Shown here: piece after piece, positions 16,499 to 25,394 of the stretch
Layout: each line of letters starts with the position of its first letter
Position numbering within the stretch: the first letter of the stretch is position 1
Assembly: GCF_039592695.1 (NCBI RefSeq)
Contig: NZ_JBBUTK010000003.1
Location: 372,001-436,000, forward strand
DNA: 64,000 nucleotides
Reading direction: 5' to 3'
Source of the DNA: Flagellimonas_A sp039592695
Lineage (GTDB): Bacteria > Bacteroidota > Bacteroidia > Flavobacteriales > Flavobacteriaceae
Translations under genes and position numbers: made by a program
The notes under the pieces: model-generated
The model's database searches: none
What the model saw: the letters and a program-made list of their open reading frames with translations, nothing else
What the model was told of the DNA's origin: nothing

Positions 16499-18667
16499 AT
16501 GCGAAAGTTCTCTTTATTATTGTCAGTACTGGCAATAGCGTCCTGTTCGGATGAAAGTTCAAAAACCGTGGATTCAAATCCGAATTTCACCTCTTGGCAA
16601 CATTATCTTGGCGACCCCGCACGCACCCATTTTTCAAATCTGGCACAGATTGGCACTACCAATGTATCTCAGTTAAAACTGGCGTGGACTTACAACAGCG
16701 GTGGGCTGGAGGAAGGCCGCATGACCCAGATTCAGACCAATCCGTTGATTATCGGCAATACATTTTATGGGGTAAATCCAGCCATTGAATTGTTCGCCCT
16801 AAATGCCAAAACAGGGGAAGAACTTTGGAAATTTATTCCGGGTGAAAAAGACAATACTGGTTTGGGTCTCAATCGTGGATTAAGTTACTGGGAGTCGCAA
16901 ACTGAAGCGGAGGAAAGCCGTTTGTTTTTAGCTTCCGGATTTCGATTATATGCCGTGTCAACCGAAACAGGCAAACCCATTTCAAATTTTGGAGAGAATG
17001 GAAGCATAGATTTACGTGATGGCCTGGGTCGTGATAAGGAAAAAATGGCTGTTTACGCCAATACCCCAGGTGCCATTTTTGAGGATTTAATAATTATGGG
17101 GACACGAGTTGGCGAAGGCCCTGGGTCTTCCCCAGGGCATATTCGGGCGTACAATGTAACCACAGGTAAAATCGAGTGGACGTTCCATACCATTCCGCAA
17201 CCGGGAACGTTTGGCTATGGTACATGGCCCAAAAATGCTTATAAAACCGTTGGTGGAGCCAATAGCTGGTCGGGCAATGCAGTGGATTTGGAACGGGGAA
17301 TTGTTTATTTTCCCACCGGGTCGGCGGCCTTTGACTGGTATGGGGGTGACCGTCATGGCAAAAATCTCTTTGCCAACTGCCTACTGGCTCTTGATGCAAA
17401 AACCGGCGAACGGCTTTGGCACTTTCAGATGGTACACCACGATCTCTGGGATCGTGATTTGCCCGCCCCGCCCAACCTCTTTGATATGCAGCGTGACGGA
17501 AAAACCATCCCCGCAGTGGCGCAGGTCACCAAAAGCGGCCATATTTTTGTGTTCAATCGGGTAACGGGCGAACCGTTGTTCCCGATTGAGGAAAAAGCAT
17601 ATCCTTCCTCAAAATTAAGGGGAGAGCAAGCCTATAAAACCCAGCCCTTGCCCACCAAGCCCGAACCATTCGCCAAACAAAAACTCACCGAAAAAGATTT
17701 ATACGCCCCCGACCAACCTGCCTTTGTCGATGACTTTGTGGACAAGGACCAGAATATCAATCCGCCCACAGTGCTTGAAAAATTCCGTGGCATCACTTCC
17801 GAAGGTCAGTTTGTGCCCATTGATACCACAGGGGTCATGCTGTATCCTGGTGCGGATGGTGGCGCTGAATGGGGCGGGGCGGCCGTTGACCCGAGAAATG
17901 GGGTGATGTATGTGAACTCCAACGAAATGGCATGGATTGTTCGTATGAAAGAAGTATCGGAAAATGACACTGAAAATTCCCATCCAGGGGAAGCATTGAC
18001 ACAAATCCATTGTGCTCGATGTCACGGGGGAGAATTGCAGGGCTTAGCGGGTATTCCTGAATTACAAACCGTGAAAAATCGAATCGGACTGGATTCGGTT
18101 TCTTCCATTATTAAAAATGGAAAGGGTGCCATGCCCGGCATGCCCAATCTTTCCGATTCAGAAATAGATGCCATTGCCCATTTTATTTCTGATATGGAAC
18201 TGGACACCGACCATCGGGCCGAGAAAACTTCGGTGGATGTGCCTTATGCCGTAGTAGGTTTTGGCCGGTTCAAAGATGACAGAGGTTTCCCGATCATGAA
18301 ACCGCCATGGGGCACTTTAAATGCTTTGGATTTGAACTCGGGTGAATATTTGTGGCAAATTCCCTTTGGAGAAGAACCTAATTTTGACGACTCAGACTAC
18401 CCCGTTTCAGGTACCGAAAACTATGGCGGCCCTGTGATTACTGCTGGTGGAGTTTTGTTTATCGCTGCAACAAAAGATGAAAAAATCCGTGCGTTTCACA
18501 TGAAAACAGGCGAACTCTTATGGGAAGATGATCTGCCCGCTGGCGGCTATGCCACTCCCGCCACGTATGAAGTCGATGGGAAACAACTATTGGTCATCGC
18601 CTGCGGTGGGGGTAAAATGGGCACGGATTCTGGGGATGAGTATCGGGCGTATTCGCTTAAGAAATAG
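16499..18667 (+). CDS. PQQ-dependent dehydrogenase with cytochrome c domain, lipoprotein
   Basis: ATG 16499 is chosen because it gives a lipoprotein signal (MRKFSLLLSVLAIASC); the longer open frame runs back into radA. The 722 residues form a quinoprotein alcohol/glucose dehydrogenase beta-propeller with typical repeats (ALNAKTGEELW, AFHMKTGELLWEDDLPAGG). A cytochrome c insert carries the heme motif CARCH (coded near 18013). It would oxidise a sugar or alcohol in the periplasm and pass electrons through the heme to the respiratory chain. The substrate cannot be read from sequence. No PQQ biosynthesis genes are in the window, so the cofactor must come from elsewhere. Confidence 0.9.
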   Translation: MRKFSLLLSVLAIASCSDESSKTVDSNPNFTSWQHYLGDPARTHFSNLAQIGTTNVSQLKLAWTYNSGGLEEGRMTQIQTNPLIIGNTFYGVNPAIELFALNAKTGEELWKFIPGEKDNTGLGLNRGLSYWESQTEAEESRLFLASGFRLYAVSTETGKPISNFGENGSIDLRDGLGRDKEKMAVYANTPGAIFEDLIIMGTRVGEGPGSSPGHIRAYNVTTGKIEWTFHTIPQPGTFGYGTWPKNAYKTVGGANSWSGNAVDLERGIVYFPTGSAAFDWYGGDRHGKNLFANCLLALDAKTGERLWHFQMVHHDLWDRDLPAPPNLFDMQRDGKTIPAVAQVTKSGHIFVFNRVTGEPLFPIEEKAYPSSKLRGEQAYKTQPLPTKPEPFAKQKLTEKDLYAPDQPAFVDDFVDKDQNINPPTVLEKFRGITSEGQFVPIDTTGVMLYPGADGGAEWGGAAVDPRNGVMYVNSNEMAWIVRMKEVSENDTENSHPGEALTQIHCARCHGGELQGLAGIPELQTVKNRIGLDSVSSIIKNGKGAMPGMPNLSDSEIDAIAHFISDMELDTDHRAEKTSVDVPYAVVGFGRFKDDRGFPIMKPPWGTLNALDLNSGEYLWQIPFGEEPNFDDSDYPVSGTENYGGPVITAGGVLFIAATKDEKIRAFHMKTGELLWEDDLPAGGYATPATYEVDGKQLLVIACGGGKMGTDSGDEYRAYSLKK

Positions 18668-18675
18668 TAGTTAAA

Positions 18676-18774
18676 TCCCCTCTTGGGAGGGGACACCCGA
18701 TGAAATTGGGAGGGGTGGGTCTTAAACTTTCAAAAGAATGGATACCCGCCCCTTAATCCCCTCCCAAGAGGGGA
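18676..18774. repeat. Nested palindromic repeat after the PQQ dehydrogenase gene
   Basis: TCCCCTCTTGGGAGGGGA (18676-18693) and its exact reverse complement TCCCCTCCCAAGAGGGGA (18757-18774) flank 63 bp, and each arm can also fold on itself. It fills the gap between two convergent genes and belongs to the CCCCTC/GAGGGG repeat type seen elsewhere in the window. Confidence 0.75.
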
Positions 18775-18807
18775 AAATTCAAACAGGTCTAATCTTCAAA
18801 AAAATAT

Positions 18808-18918
18808 TCACCGCTTATTGCGAAACATTCTTGTGACCAAAAAAATCGCAAGTATGACGACAAGAATCAATACGATTAGACCCAGTCCTATTTTCAGAAA
18901 AGTAGTTGTAATCATCAT
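18808..18918 (-). CDS. 36-residue single-pass membrane peptide, coupled to tas
   Basis: The ORF starts MMITTTFLKIG; a hydrophobic stretch of about 20 residues (LGLIVLILVVILAIFLV) follows and the end is basic, TRMFRNKR. The hydrophobic segment flanked by positive charge predicts one membrane helix with the C-terminus in the cytoplasm. Its ATG overlaps the tas stop codon as ATGA (18915-18918), the usual arrangement for translational coupling. No family is recognised. The coupling and the clean hydrophobic/basic layout support a real gene, but a peptide this short could be chance. Confidence 0.55.
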   Translation of the reverse strand: MMITTTFLKIGLGLIVLILVVILAIFLVTRMFRNKR

Positions 18919-19955
18919 GGTGCGGGATTTGGTATGGCATTATGAATCTCTTCGATGCCCTTTAACACCTCATCGGACAATTCGATATCAATGCTCGCAA
19001 TATTTTCCTTAAGCTGTTCCATGGTGGTGGCACCGATAATATTACTGGTCAAAAATGCACGGCTGTTCACAAAAGCCAATGCCATCTGTGCCAACGAGAG
19101 TTCATGTTCTTTGGCCAACTCAGCGTAGCGTTTGGTGGCCGCAACAGCGGTATCACTGTTATACCGGCTGTACTGTGGAAAAAGTGCCAAGCGTGATTTT
19201 GGTGGTGCAATGCCGTCGAGATATTTCCCGCTCAGCACGCCAAATGCTAAAGGGGAATAGGCCAGCAACCCTATCTTTTCGCGCATCGAAATCTCAGACA
19301 ATCCCACTTCAAACAAACGGTTCAAAAGACTATACGGATTCTGAATCGTAATCATCCGTGGCAATCGGGTGTGCACCTTGCTCTCTTCCAAAAAACGCAT
19401 GGTACCCCACGGGGTCTCATTGGAAATGCCAACATGCCTGATTTTACCCTCGGTCACCAAATCACGTAAGGTTTCCAGCACCTGGTGAATGTTGTCTTCC
19501 CAGTGATCACTGCTTTCGGCATTGTAGCCCCGTTGGCCAAAATAGTTCGTATTACGTTCGGGCCAGTGCAGTTGGTACAAATCAATGTAATCAGTCTGTA
19601 GTCTTTGTAGACTTCCCTCTACCGCTTCTATGATGGAATCTTTGCTAAATCCCGTGGTACGGATGAACTTGGTAAAGTCCGCCCTGCCTGCAATTTTGGT
19701 GGCAAGCACAACTTCTTCCCGTTTGCCCGTCTTTTTGAACCAGTTACCAATGATTTCCTCCGTTACGGATTGAAATTCCTTTTTGGCGGGAATCGGATAG
19801 AGCTCAGCAGTATCAAAAAAATTAATCCCTTGGTCAAGGGCATAGTCCATCTGTTCGAAAGCCTGTTCTTCAGAATTTTGGCGGCCCCAGGTCATGGTGC
19901 CCAAACAGATTTTACTGACGCGGATGTTGGTATGTGGGAGGAAAGTGTATTTCAT
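18915..19955 (-). CDS. tas: NADP(H)-dependent aldo/keto reductase, Tas family
   Basis: The 346 residues match E. coli Tas in length and along the sequence (GLGTMTWG-like start, QMDYALDQGINFFDTAELYPIP, RLQTDYIDLYQLHWPERNTNYFGQRGY, ISNETPWGTMRFLE, IQNPYSLLNR, GATTMEQL, C-terminal NPAP). The catalytic tetrad is visible: Asp and Tyr in FFDTAELY, Lys in ATKIAG, His in QLHWP. It is a cytoplasmic carbonyl reductase; the physiological substrate of Tas proteins is not firmly known. A small membrane peptide gene overlaps its stop codon. Confidence 0.93.
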   Translation of the reverse strand: MKYTFLPHTNIRVSKICLGTMTWGRQNSEEQAFEQMDYALDQGINFFDTAELYPIPAKKEFQSVTEEIIGNWFKKTGKREEVVLATKIAGRADFTKFIRTTGFSKDSIIEAVEGSLQRLQTDYIDLYQLHWPERNTNYFGQRGYNAESSDHWEDNIHQVLETLRDLVTEGKIRHVGISNETPWGTMRFLEESKVHTRLPRMITIQNPYSLLNRLFEVGLSEISMREKIGLLAYSPLAFGVLSGKYLDGIAPPKSRLALFPQYSRYNSDTAVAATKRYAELAKEHELSLAQMALAFVNSRAFLTSNIIGATTMEQLKENIASIDIELSDEVLKGIEEIHNAIPNPAP

Positions 19956-20003
19956 AGCTCATTAAGAAAGCACAAAATTAACCATTGTTTAAGGAATATA
20001 AGC

Positions 20004-20765
20004 CTATTCTATCTCAAGTAAAATCGGGCAATGGTCGCTGTGTTTTGCCTCGGACAAAATCACGGAACGCTTCAATCGGTCGCGAAGACTCTCGTTGACC
20101 ATGCCATAATCCAATCGCCAGCCTTTGTTGTTGGCACGGGCATTGGCGCGGTAGCTCCACCACGTATAATTGTGAGGTTCTGCATTGAAATGGCGAAAGC
20201 TATCGATAAAGCCGCTGTCGATATAATTGCCAATCCATTCCCGCTCGACTGGCAAAAATCCAGATACATTCTTATTACGCACAGGATCATGAATGTCAAT
20301 CGCCCTATGGCAAATATTATAATCGCCACAGACAATCAGGTTTTCATGGGTATTTCGAAGTTGGTCGGCATACCTTTGAAAATCTGCCATGTAGGTCAGC
20401 TTATGTTCCAATCGGGCCATGTTGGTGCCCGAGGGCAGGTACATACTCATGACAGAAATATCGCCAAAATCGGCGCGTAGGTTCCTTCCCTCAAAATCCA
20501 TATAATCGATGCCCGTGCCATATTCCACATGGTCGGGTTTTTGTTTGCACAGCAAGGCGACGCCACTATAGCCCTTTTTCTGGGCACTGAACCAATAATG
20601 GTACTCATACCCCGCTTCTTCAAAAACCGAAACATCAACTTGTTCTTTCATCGCTTTGGTCTCTTGAAGACAAACAACATCTGGATCAACAGATTTCAAC
20701 CACTCTATAAACCCTTTGTTCAAAGCAGCACGAATACCATTGACGTTATAAGAAACTATTTTCAT
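20004..20765 (-). CDS. xth: Exodeoxyribonuclease III / AP endonuclease
   Basis: A protein of 253 residues of the endonuclease/exonuclease/phosphatase fold. It has the ExoIII-type start MKIVSYNVNGIRAA, the metal-binding glutamate in VVCLQETKA, the GDYNICH motif, the DSFRHF/YTWWSYR substrate-loop segment and a C-terminal SDHCPI. It cleaves DNA at abasic sites and removes blocked 3' ends in base-excision repair. It is divergent from the TonB receptor gene at 20833, with 67 bp between them. Confidence 0.95.
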   Translation of the reverse strand: MKIVSYNVNGIRAALNKGFIEWLKSVDPDVVCLQETKAMKEQVDVSVFEEAGYEYHYWFSAQKKGYSGVALLCKQKPDHVEYGTGIDYMDFEGRNLRADFGDISVMSMYLPSGTNMARLEHKLTYMADFQRYADQLRNTHENLIVCGDYNICHRAIDIHDPVRNKNVSGFLPVEREWIGNYIDSGFIDSFRHFNAEPHNYTWWSYRANARANNKGWRLDYGMVNESLRDRLKRSVILSEAKHSDHCPILLEIE

Positions 20766-20819
20766 TTTCCCTTTTTGGTAAAAATACTATTGTCTTCTGT
20801 TCTTTGCGAAAACTAAAGC

Positions 20820-20827
20820 TATTTTTG
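20820..20827 (+). promoter_or_regulatory. -7 box of the TonB receptor at 20833
   Basis: TATTTTTG, a perfect TAnnTTTG, lies only 5 bp before the first ATG. Transcription would start at about the first ATG, so either the mRNA is leaderless or translation starts at the second ATG (20842). Confidence 0.35.
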
Positions 20828-20832
20828 AAAGG

Positions 20833-22911
20833 ATGACCAAAATGATAAAAATATATTGTTGTGCCCTATTGCTATTTTTTACAATTGAGATTGTCTCACA
20901 ACAACAAGAAAAAGACAGCGTGATTGAGCTTATCGAAGTTTTGATGATAGAAGACTTCACACCTCGCGAAGTACAGGGTATTACTCCATCAAGTGTGATA
21001 GGAAGCTACGGTATTAAGAGATTTGGACCTGTTGATATTTCTTCGAGCATGAACATTATTCCTGGGGTCAACTTTTTGTCAGGGGCCTTGAATACCAACC
21101 GTATTGTTATTCGCGGTGTTGGCTCCCGCACCCCTTTTGGCACCGATAAGCTTCGTATGTACTTTGATGGTATTCCCGTTACAAACGGAACGGGATTTTC
21201 AACCATCGAGGCATTCGATTTAGAAAACCTGGGGCTTGTAGAGGTCGTAAAGGGGCCGAAAGGTACTACGCTTGGAGCGAATCTTGGCGGTGCATTGACA
21301 CTGACCAGCAAAGACCCAGATTTTGGCAAGGCAAGGCTCTCCAATAGCTTCACCATGGGCTCCTATAATATGTTGAAAGACAATCTTTCTTTTAGGTATT
21401 CAGAGCTTGATAAATTTAGTTTAGGCCTTAGCTATAACCATTTTGAAACTGATGGCTATCGGCAGAACAATCGCTTTGAGCGAGATGGCTTGCTGTTAAA
21501 TGCCAAGGTCAATACCAGTCCAAAAAATGAGGTCGTTTTGTTATTAAATTATATTGATTATACGGCCCAGATTCCCAGTTCATTAAACCAGACCGATTTT
21601 GAGGAAAATCCGACCGCTGCTGCGTCCAACTGGTTGGAAGCACAAGGTTTTGAAGCCAACAAATATTTATTGATGGGTATTTCGAACAAATTGCAACTCA
21701 CTGATGCTATCAAAAATACTTCGAGCATTTTCTACACATATCTGGACCATTATGAGCCCAGGCCGTTCAATATCTTGGATGAATTTACCAACGGTTACGG
21801 TTTCCGAACAGTTTTTGATGGCAGATTTTTAAATGGGCCCGAAGTCAGTTTTGGTAGTGAGTTTTATCGTGACGAATACCATTGGAGCACCTATCAAAAC
21901 CTTTTTCGGGACAACAATGGCAATGGCAGTCTTCAAGGAGAACAAATCAGTAGAAACCGTGAGTTTAGAAGGCAGTTCAACCTTTTTGGCACATTTACAT
22001 TTCCGATTACTTTAGAGCTTTATTTCCAAGCAGGCTTGAACCTGAACCAAACGTCCTATGATTTTAGGGACCTGTTTCTTTCAGATGGAAACAATACCTC
22101 TGCCCGTCGAGATTTCAAAGCCATCCTTTTGCCCAGTTTCGGATTGCAGTATTTGTTCAAGTATGGCTATTTCTATGTCAATGTTAGTCGTGGGTTTTCA
22201 AATCCGAGTTTGGAAGAGACCTTGACACCAGATGGTATTATCAATCCTGATATTGAACAAGAAAAGGGGGTGAACTACGAAGTAGGTGGTTGGTTCCGTT
22301 TTCCCAAGGAAAAGATATCGGCCGAGTTCGCACTCTATAGAATGAACATCAACGACCTATTGGTCGCCCAACGTGTGGGCGAAGACCAATTTGTAGGTCA
22401 AAATGCAGGCCAAACAAGGCATCAAGGGTTTGAGTTCGAGATTTACCATCGTACCGACATTTCCGAGAAACTGTCCATAAATCCATATTTCACATATACA
22501 TTCAGTGACCATAGTTTTGTGGAATTTGTGGACGGTGACCAAGATTTCTCAGGAAATCCGTTGACGGGTGTACCCAAACATAGGATCAGTTCTGGCTTCA
22601 GCTTGGCCCATTCTGAAAGCTTTTCTTTCCGAATTAACCATCAATTTGTTGATGAGATTCCCTTAACGGATGCAAATACATTGAGCAGTGAATCCTATCA
22701 TTTTTTTGCACTTTCAGCAATCTATCAAAAAGAATTCTCAAATCACTTTTCACTGCAACTCAATGGAGGAGTGAACAATCTTTTTGATACCAACTACGCG
22801 CAATCTGTGCTGATTAATGCTGTTGGATTTGGTGGTAATCTGCCGCGATACTATTATCCTTCGAACGGAAGAAACTATTATTTGGGTGCCCAACTCAATT
22901 ACACTTTCTGA
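20833..22911 (+). CDS. TonB-dependent receptor (siderophore/metal type)
   Basis: A protein of 692 residues with signal peptide (YCCALLLFFTIEIVSQ), plug domain (SSSMNIIPGVNFLSGALNTNRIVIRGVG; GLVEVVKGPKGTTLGANLGGALTL, in pieces) and a barrel ending LGAQLNYTF with terminal Phe. Unlike the other receptors here it lacks an N-terminal carboxypeptidase-like domain, and its length fits siderophore, vitamin or metal importers (FecA/CirA type). No SusD partner is present. ATG 20842 is an alternative start. The downstream GH97 gene is 60 bp away on the same strand; a shared transcript is possible but not shown. Confidence 0.88.
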   Translation: MTKMIKIYCCALLLFFTIEIVSQQQEKDSVIELIEVLMIEDFTPREVQGITPSSVIGSYGIKRFGPVDISSSMNIIPGVNFLSGALNTNRIVIRGVGSRTPFGTDKLRMYFDGIPVTNGTGFSTIEAFDLENLGLVEVVKGPKGTTLGANLGGALTLTSKDPDFGKARLSNSFTMGSYNMLKDNLSFRYSELDKFSLGLSYNHFETDGYRQNNRFERDGLLLNAKVNTSPKNEVVLLLNYIDYTAQIPSSLNQTDFEENPTAAASNWLEAQGFEANKYLLMGISNKLQLTDAIKNTSSIFYTYLDHYEPRPFNILDEFTNGYGFRTVFDGRFLNGPEVSFGSEFYRDEYHWSTYQNLFRDNNGNGSLQGEQISRNREFRRQFNLFGTFTFPITLELYFQAGLNLNQTSYDFRDLFLSDGNNTSARRDFKAILLPSFGLQYLFKYGYFYVNVSRGFSNPSLEETLTPDGIINPDIEQEKGVNYEVGGWFRFPKEKISAEFALYRMNINDLLVAQRVGEDQFVGQNAGQTRHQGFEFEIYHRTDISEKLSINPYFTYTFSDHSFVEFVDGDQDFSGNPLTGVPKHRISSGFSLAHSESFSFRINHQFVDEIPLTDANTLSSESYHFFALSAIYQKEFSNHFSLQLNGGVNNLFDTNYAQSVLINAVGFGGNLPRYYYPSNGRNYYLGAQLNYTF

Positions 22912-22971
22912 TAAGAATAAAGAAAAGAGTATAATTACCTTATTTTTAATAGATATTTTGAATCCCATAAA

Positions 22972-25080
22972 ATGAAAAAATCAATCACTCTCTTAGCTGC
23001 CATAGCTCTTATCTCCTGCCAAAAGGATAACTGGGAAACCACCGTCACCTCCCCAAACGGCAAGAATGCGATACACTTTAACTTGACAGCGGATGGCATT
23101 CCAAACTACGTAGTCATGCACAACAACAAAACGGTTATCGACACCTCTTCGATGGCATTCGATTTCAAAGACCAAAATCCCTTTAAAAATGGTTTTGAGA
23201 TTGTGAACACCCAAATGGATGCCATGGATGAAACTTGGGAAATGCCCTGGGGCGAACAGCGTGAAGTTCGTAATCACTATAATGGCCTTTTGGTGCAACT
23301 TCAGGAAAGAGAGACGCCCAATCGCAGGCTGCACATCCATTTTAAGGCCTATGACGACGGGGTTGCCTTTCGGTATGAGTTTCCTGAGCAAGAAGGGTTG
23401 GAGAGTCTCACGATTATGGATGAACATACCGAGTTTCAACTGACCGGCGACCATACGGCATGGTGGATTCCTGGGGATTGGGACATCTACGAACATCTGT
23501 ACAGCACCACCAAAGTCTCGGAAATCGATGCGCTCTCCAAACGGAATGACCCAAATTTGGCCGCGACCTATATTCCCGAGAATGCGGTGAACACTCCGGT
23601 TACCATGCGCACCGATGATGGACTGCACCTCAGTTTTCACGAAGCCAATTTGACCAACTATTCGGGAATGACCTTAAAAGTGGATTCCAAAAACTTGATA
23701 TTGACCAGTGAATTGGTCGGTTCGGAACGACAGGGCCACAAGGCCAAAGTAACCCTTCCTTTCAAAACCCCATGGCGCACGATTCAAATTGCAGACAAAG
23801 CGACGGAACTCATCGATTCAAAATTGATAGTCAACTTGAACGAACCCAATGTTCTTGGTCACGTTTCATGGTTCACACCCATGAAGTACAATGGCATCTG
23901 GTGGGAAATGCACATTGAAAAAGGCACTTGGGATTATGGTATGGAAATGGATGAAAACGGCGTATGGCAAGATGTGGGCAAGGCCCACGGTAAACACAGT
24001 GCCACTACTGAAAACACTAAAAAATATATTGACTTTGCCGCGGATAACGGTTTAGGTGGAGTTTTGGTCGAAGGATGGAATACGGGTTGGGAGCGTTGGA
24101 TTGGCTTCGAAGACCGTGAAGGTGTTTTTGATTTTGTGACCCCGTATCCCGATTATGACATCAAAACCTTGGCCACTTATGCCAAAGAAAAGGGTGTCGA
24201 GCTCATCATGCACCACGAAACCTCAGCGGCCACTGGAACCTATGAAAAACAATTGGATACCGCCTATAGCTTAATGAAAGACTTGGGCATCCATTCAGTA
24301 AAAACGGGTTATGTGGGCAAAATCATTCCCAAAGGTGAGTACCATCACGGGCAATATATGGTCAACCACTACCGAAAGGTGTTAGAAACCGCAGCAAAAT
24401 ATGAAGTGGCCATCAATGCACACGAACCCATCAAAGCAACGGGATTGCGACGCACCTATCCCAATGCCATTTCTAGGGAAGGCCTTCGTGGCCAAGAGTT
24501 CAATGCATGGGCGACTGATGGGGGCAATCCGCCTGGGCATTTACCCATCGTGGCGTTTACACGAATGTTGTCCGGCCCGATTGATTTCACCCCGGGGGCT
24601 TTTGATATGGCCTTACCCACCAAGCCCAATAATCAAATCAATACAACACTGGCCCAACAATTGGCGTTGTACGTGGTCATCTACAGTCCCATTCAAATGG
24701 CCTGTGACCTCCCTGAAAATTATGAGGGGCAACCGGCCATGCAGTTCATACGTGACGTAGGGGTTGATTGGGAGCAATCTAAAGTTTTGAATGGTGAAGT
24801 AGGCGATTTTGTCACCATCGCCCGTGAAGAGTACGAAACTGGTCATTGGTTTGTAGGGGCCATTACTGATGAAAATGCCCGCAATATCACCATAGATTTT
24901 GATTTTTTAGAGGATGGAAAAAATTATAAGGCCTTGATTTATCGGGATGCCGACGACGCACATTATAGAAACAATCCCGAAGCCCTTATCATTGAAAATA
25001 TGGAGATCAAAAAAGGGGATTCAAAAAACTTTCCCCTTAAAGAAGGTGGAGGATTGGCGATTAGTTTGATGAAAGAGTAG
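22972..25080 (+). CDS. Glycoside hydrolase family 97 lipoprotein (alpha-glucosidase-like)
   Basis: A protein of 702 residues with lipobox LISC (Cys16). It has the GH97 N-terminal sandwich, then the barrel (NGLGGVLVEGWNTGWERW, LIMHHETSAATGTYE), the HEPIKATGLRRTYPN and SREGLRGQEFNAW segments, and a C-terminal beta domain. In SusB-type inverting enzymes, conserved glutamates in these segments act as acid and base; the corresponding Glu residues are present here, so an inverting alpha-glucosidase is more likely than a retaining alpha-galactosidase. It acts in the periplasm or at the cell surface. No other starch-utilisation genes flank it. Confidence 0.92.
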   Translation: MKKSITLLAAIALISCQKDNWETTVTSPNGKNAIHFNLTADGIPNYVVMHNNKTVIDTSSMAFDFKDQNPFKNGFEIVNTQMDAMDETWEMPWGEQREVRNHYNGLLVQLQERETPNRRLHIHFKAYDDGVAFRYEFPEQEGLESLTIMDEHTEFQLTGDHTAWWIPGDWDIYEHLYSTTKVSEIDALSKRNDPNLAATYIPENAVNTPVTMRTDDGLHLSFHEANLTNYSGMTLKVDSKNLILTSELVGSERQGHKAKVTLPFKTPWRTIQIADKATELIDSKLIVNLNEPNVLGHVSWFTPMKYNGIWWEMHIEKGTWDYGMEMDENGVWQDVGKAHGKHSATTENTKKYIDFAADNGLGGVLVEGWNTGWERWIGFEDREGVFDFVTPYPDYDIKTLATYAKEKGVELIMHHETSAATGTYEKQLDTAYSLMKDLGIHSVKTGYVGKIIPKGEYHHGQYMVNHYRKVLETAAKYEVAINAHEPIKATGLRRTYPNAISREGLRGQEFNAWATDGGNPPGHLPIVAFTRMLSGPIDFTPGAFDMALPTKPNNQINTTLAQQLALYVVIYSPIQMACDLPENYEGQPAMQFIRDVGVDWEQSKVLNGEVGDFVTIAREEYETGHWFVGAITDENARNITIDFDFLEDGKNYKALIYRDADDAHYRNNPEALIIENMEIKKGDSKNFPLKEGGGLAISLMKE

Positions 25081-25155
25081 TCTTTTATCAGGTAACAGTA
25101 AATATCAGCTACCATTGGTGGTGGCTTTGATCAAGCTCTAGAAGAGTTTTTAAAG

Positions 25156-25232
25156 ACACCCTCCTTACTCCTCCCTCAAGGGAGGAATCCATACCGGTCA
25201 AATTGTCCCCTTGAGGGGACCTTAGGGGTGTT
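25156..25232. repeat. CCCCTCAAGGGG-type repeat element after GH97
   Basis: Part of a 314-bp gap. It contains CTCCCTCAAGGGAGGAATCC (25170-25189), then TCCCCTTGAGGGGA, and ends GGGGTGTTT. The right half, reverse-complemented, reads AACACCCCTAAGGTCCCCTC, continuing to AAGGGGACAATTT, almost the same as the repeats at 39465 and 43447. The GGGAGGAATCCA part is shared with the insertion in ileS. Confidence 0.75.
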
Positions 25233-25303
25233 TCCCTACCAAGACGGATAGAGCCTGTGGATTAAAATTGGAACCTTGCAAAATGGTAAAACCAAAAGAG
25301 CGG

Positions 25304-25327
25304 ACTTCCATCAAAGGTGGAAGTTTT
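25304..25327 (+). terminator. Possible terminator of the GH97 gene
   Basis: ACTTCCA (25304-25310) pairs with TGGAAGT (25318-25324), the stem extending by two weaker pairs round an AAA loop, and is followed by TTTT. It lies about 225 bp after the stop codon. Confidence 0.45.
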
Positions 25328-25339
25328 CCCAATTTTCAA

Positions 25340-25368
25340 TAAAAAAGCGTCCGCCATTGGCGGACGCT
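25340..25368 (-). terminator. Intrinsic terminator of katG
   Basis: Perfect stem AGCGTCCGCC (25346-25355) with GGCGGACGCT (25359-25368) and an ATT loop. On the minus strand it is followed by TTTTTT, 27 bp after the katG stop. Confidence 0.88.
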
Positions 25369-25394
25369 ATCACTTTTTCATTTCATAACAATTG

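Noticed and set aside
20833..25080. Polysaccharide utilisation locus made of the TonB receptor and GH97
   Set aside because: The receptor is of siderophore type, there is no SusD, no regulator and only one glycosidase, so the evidence is too thin.
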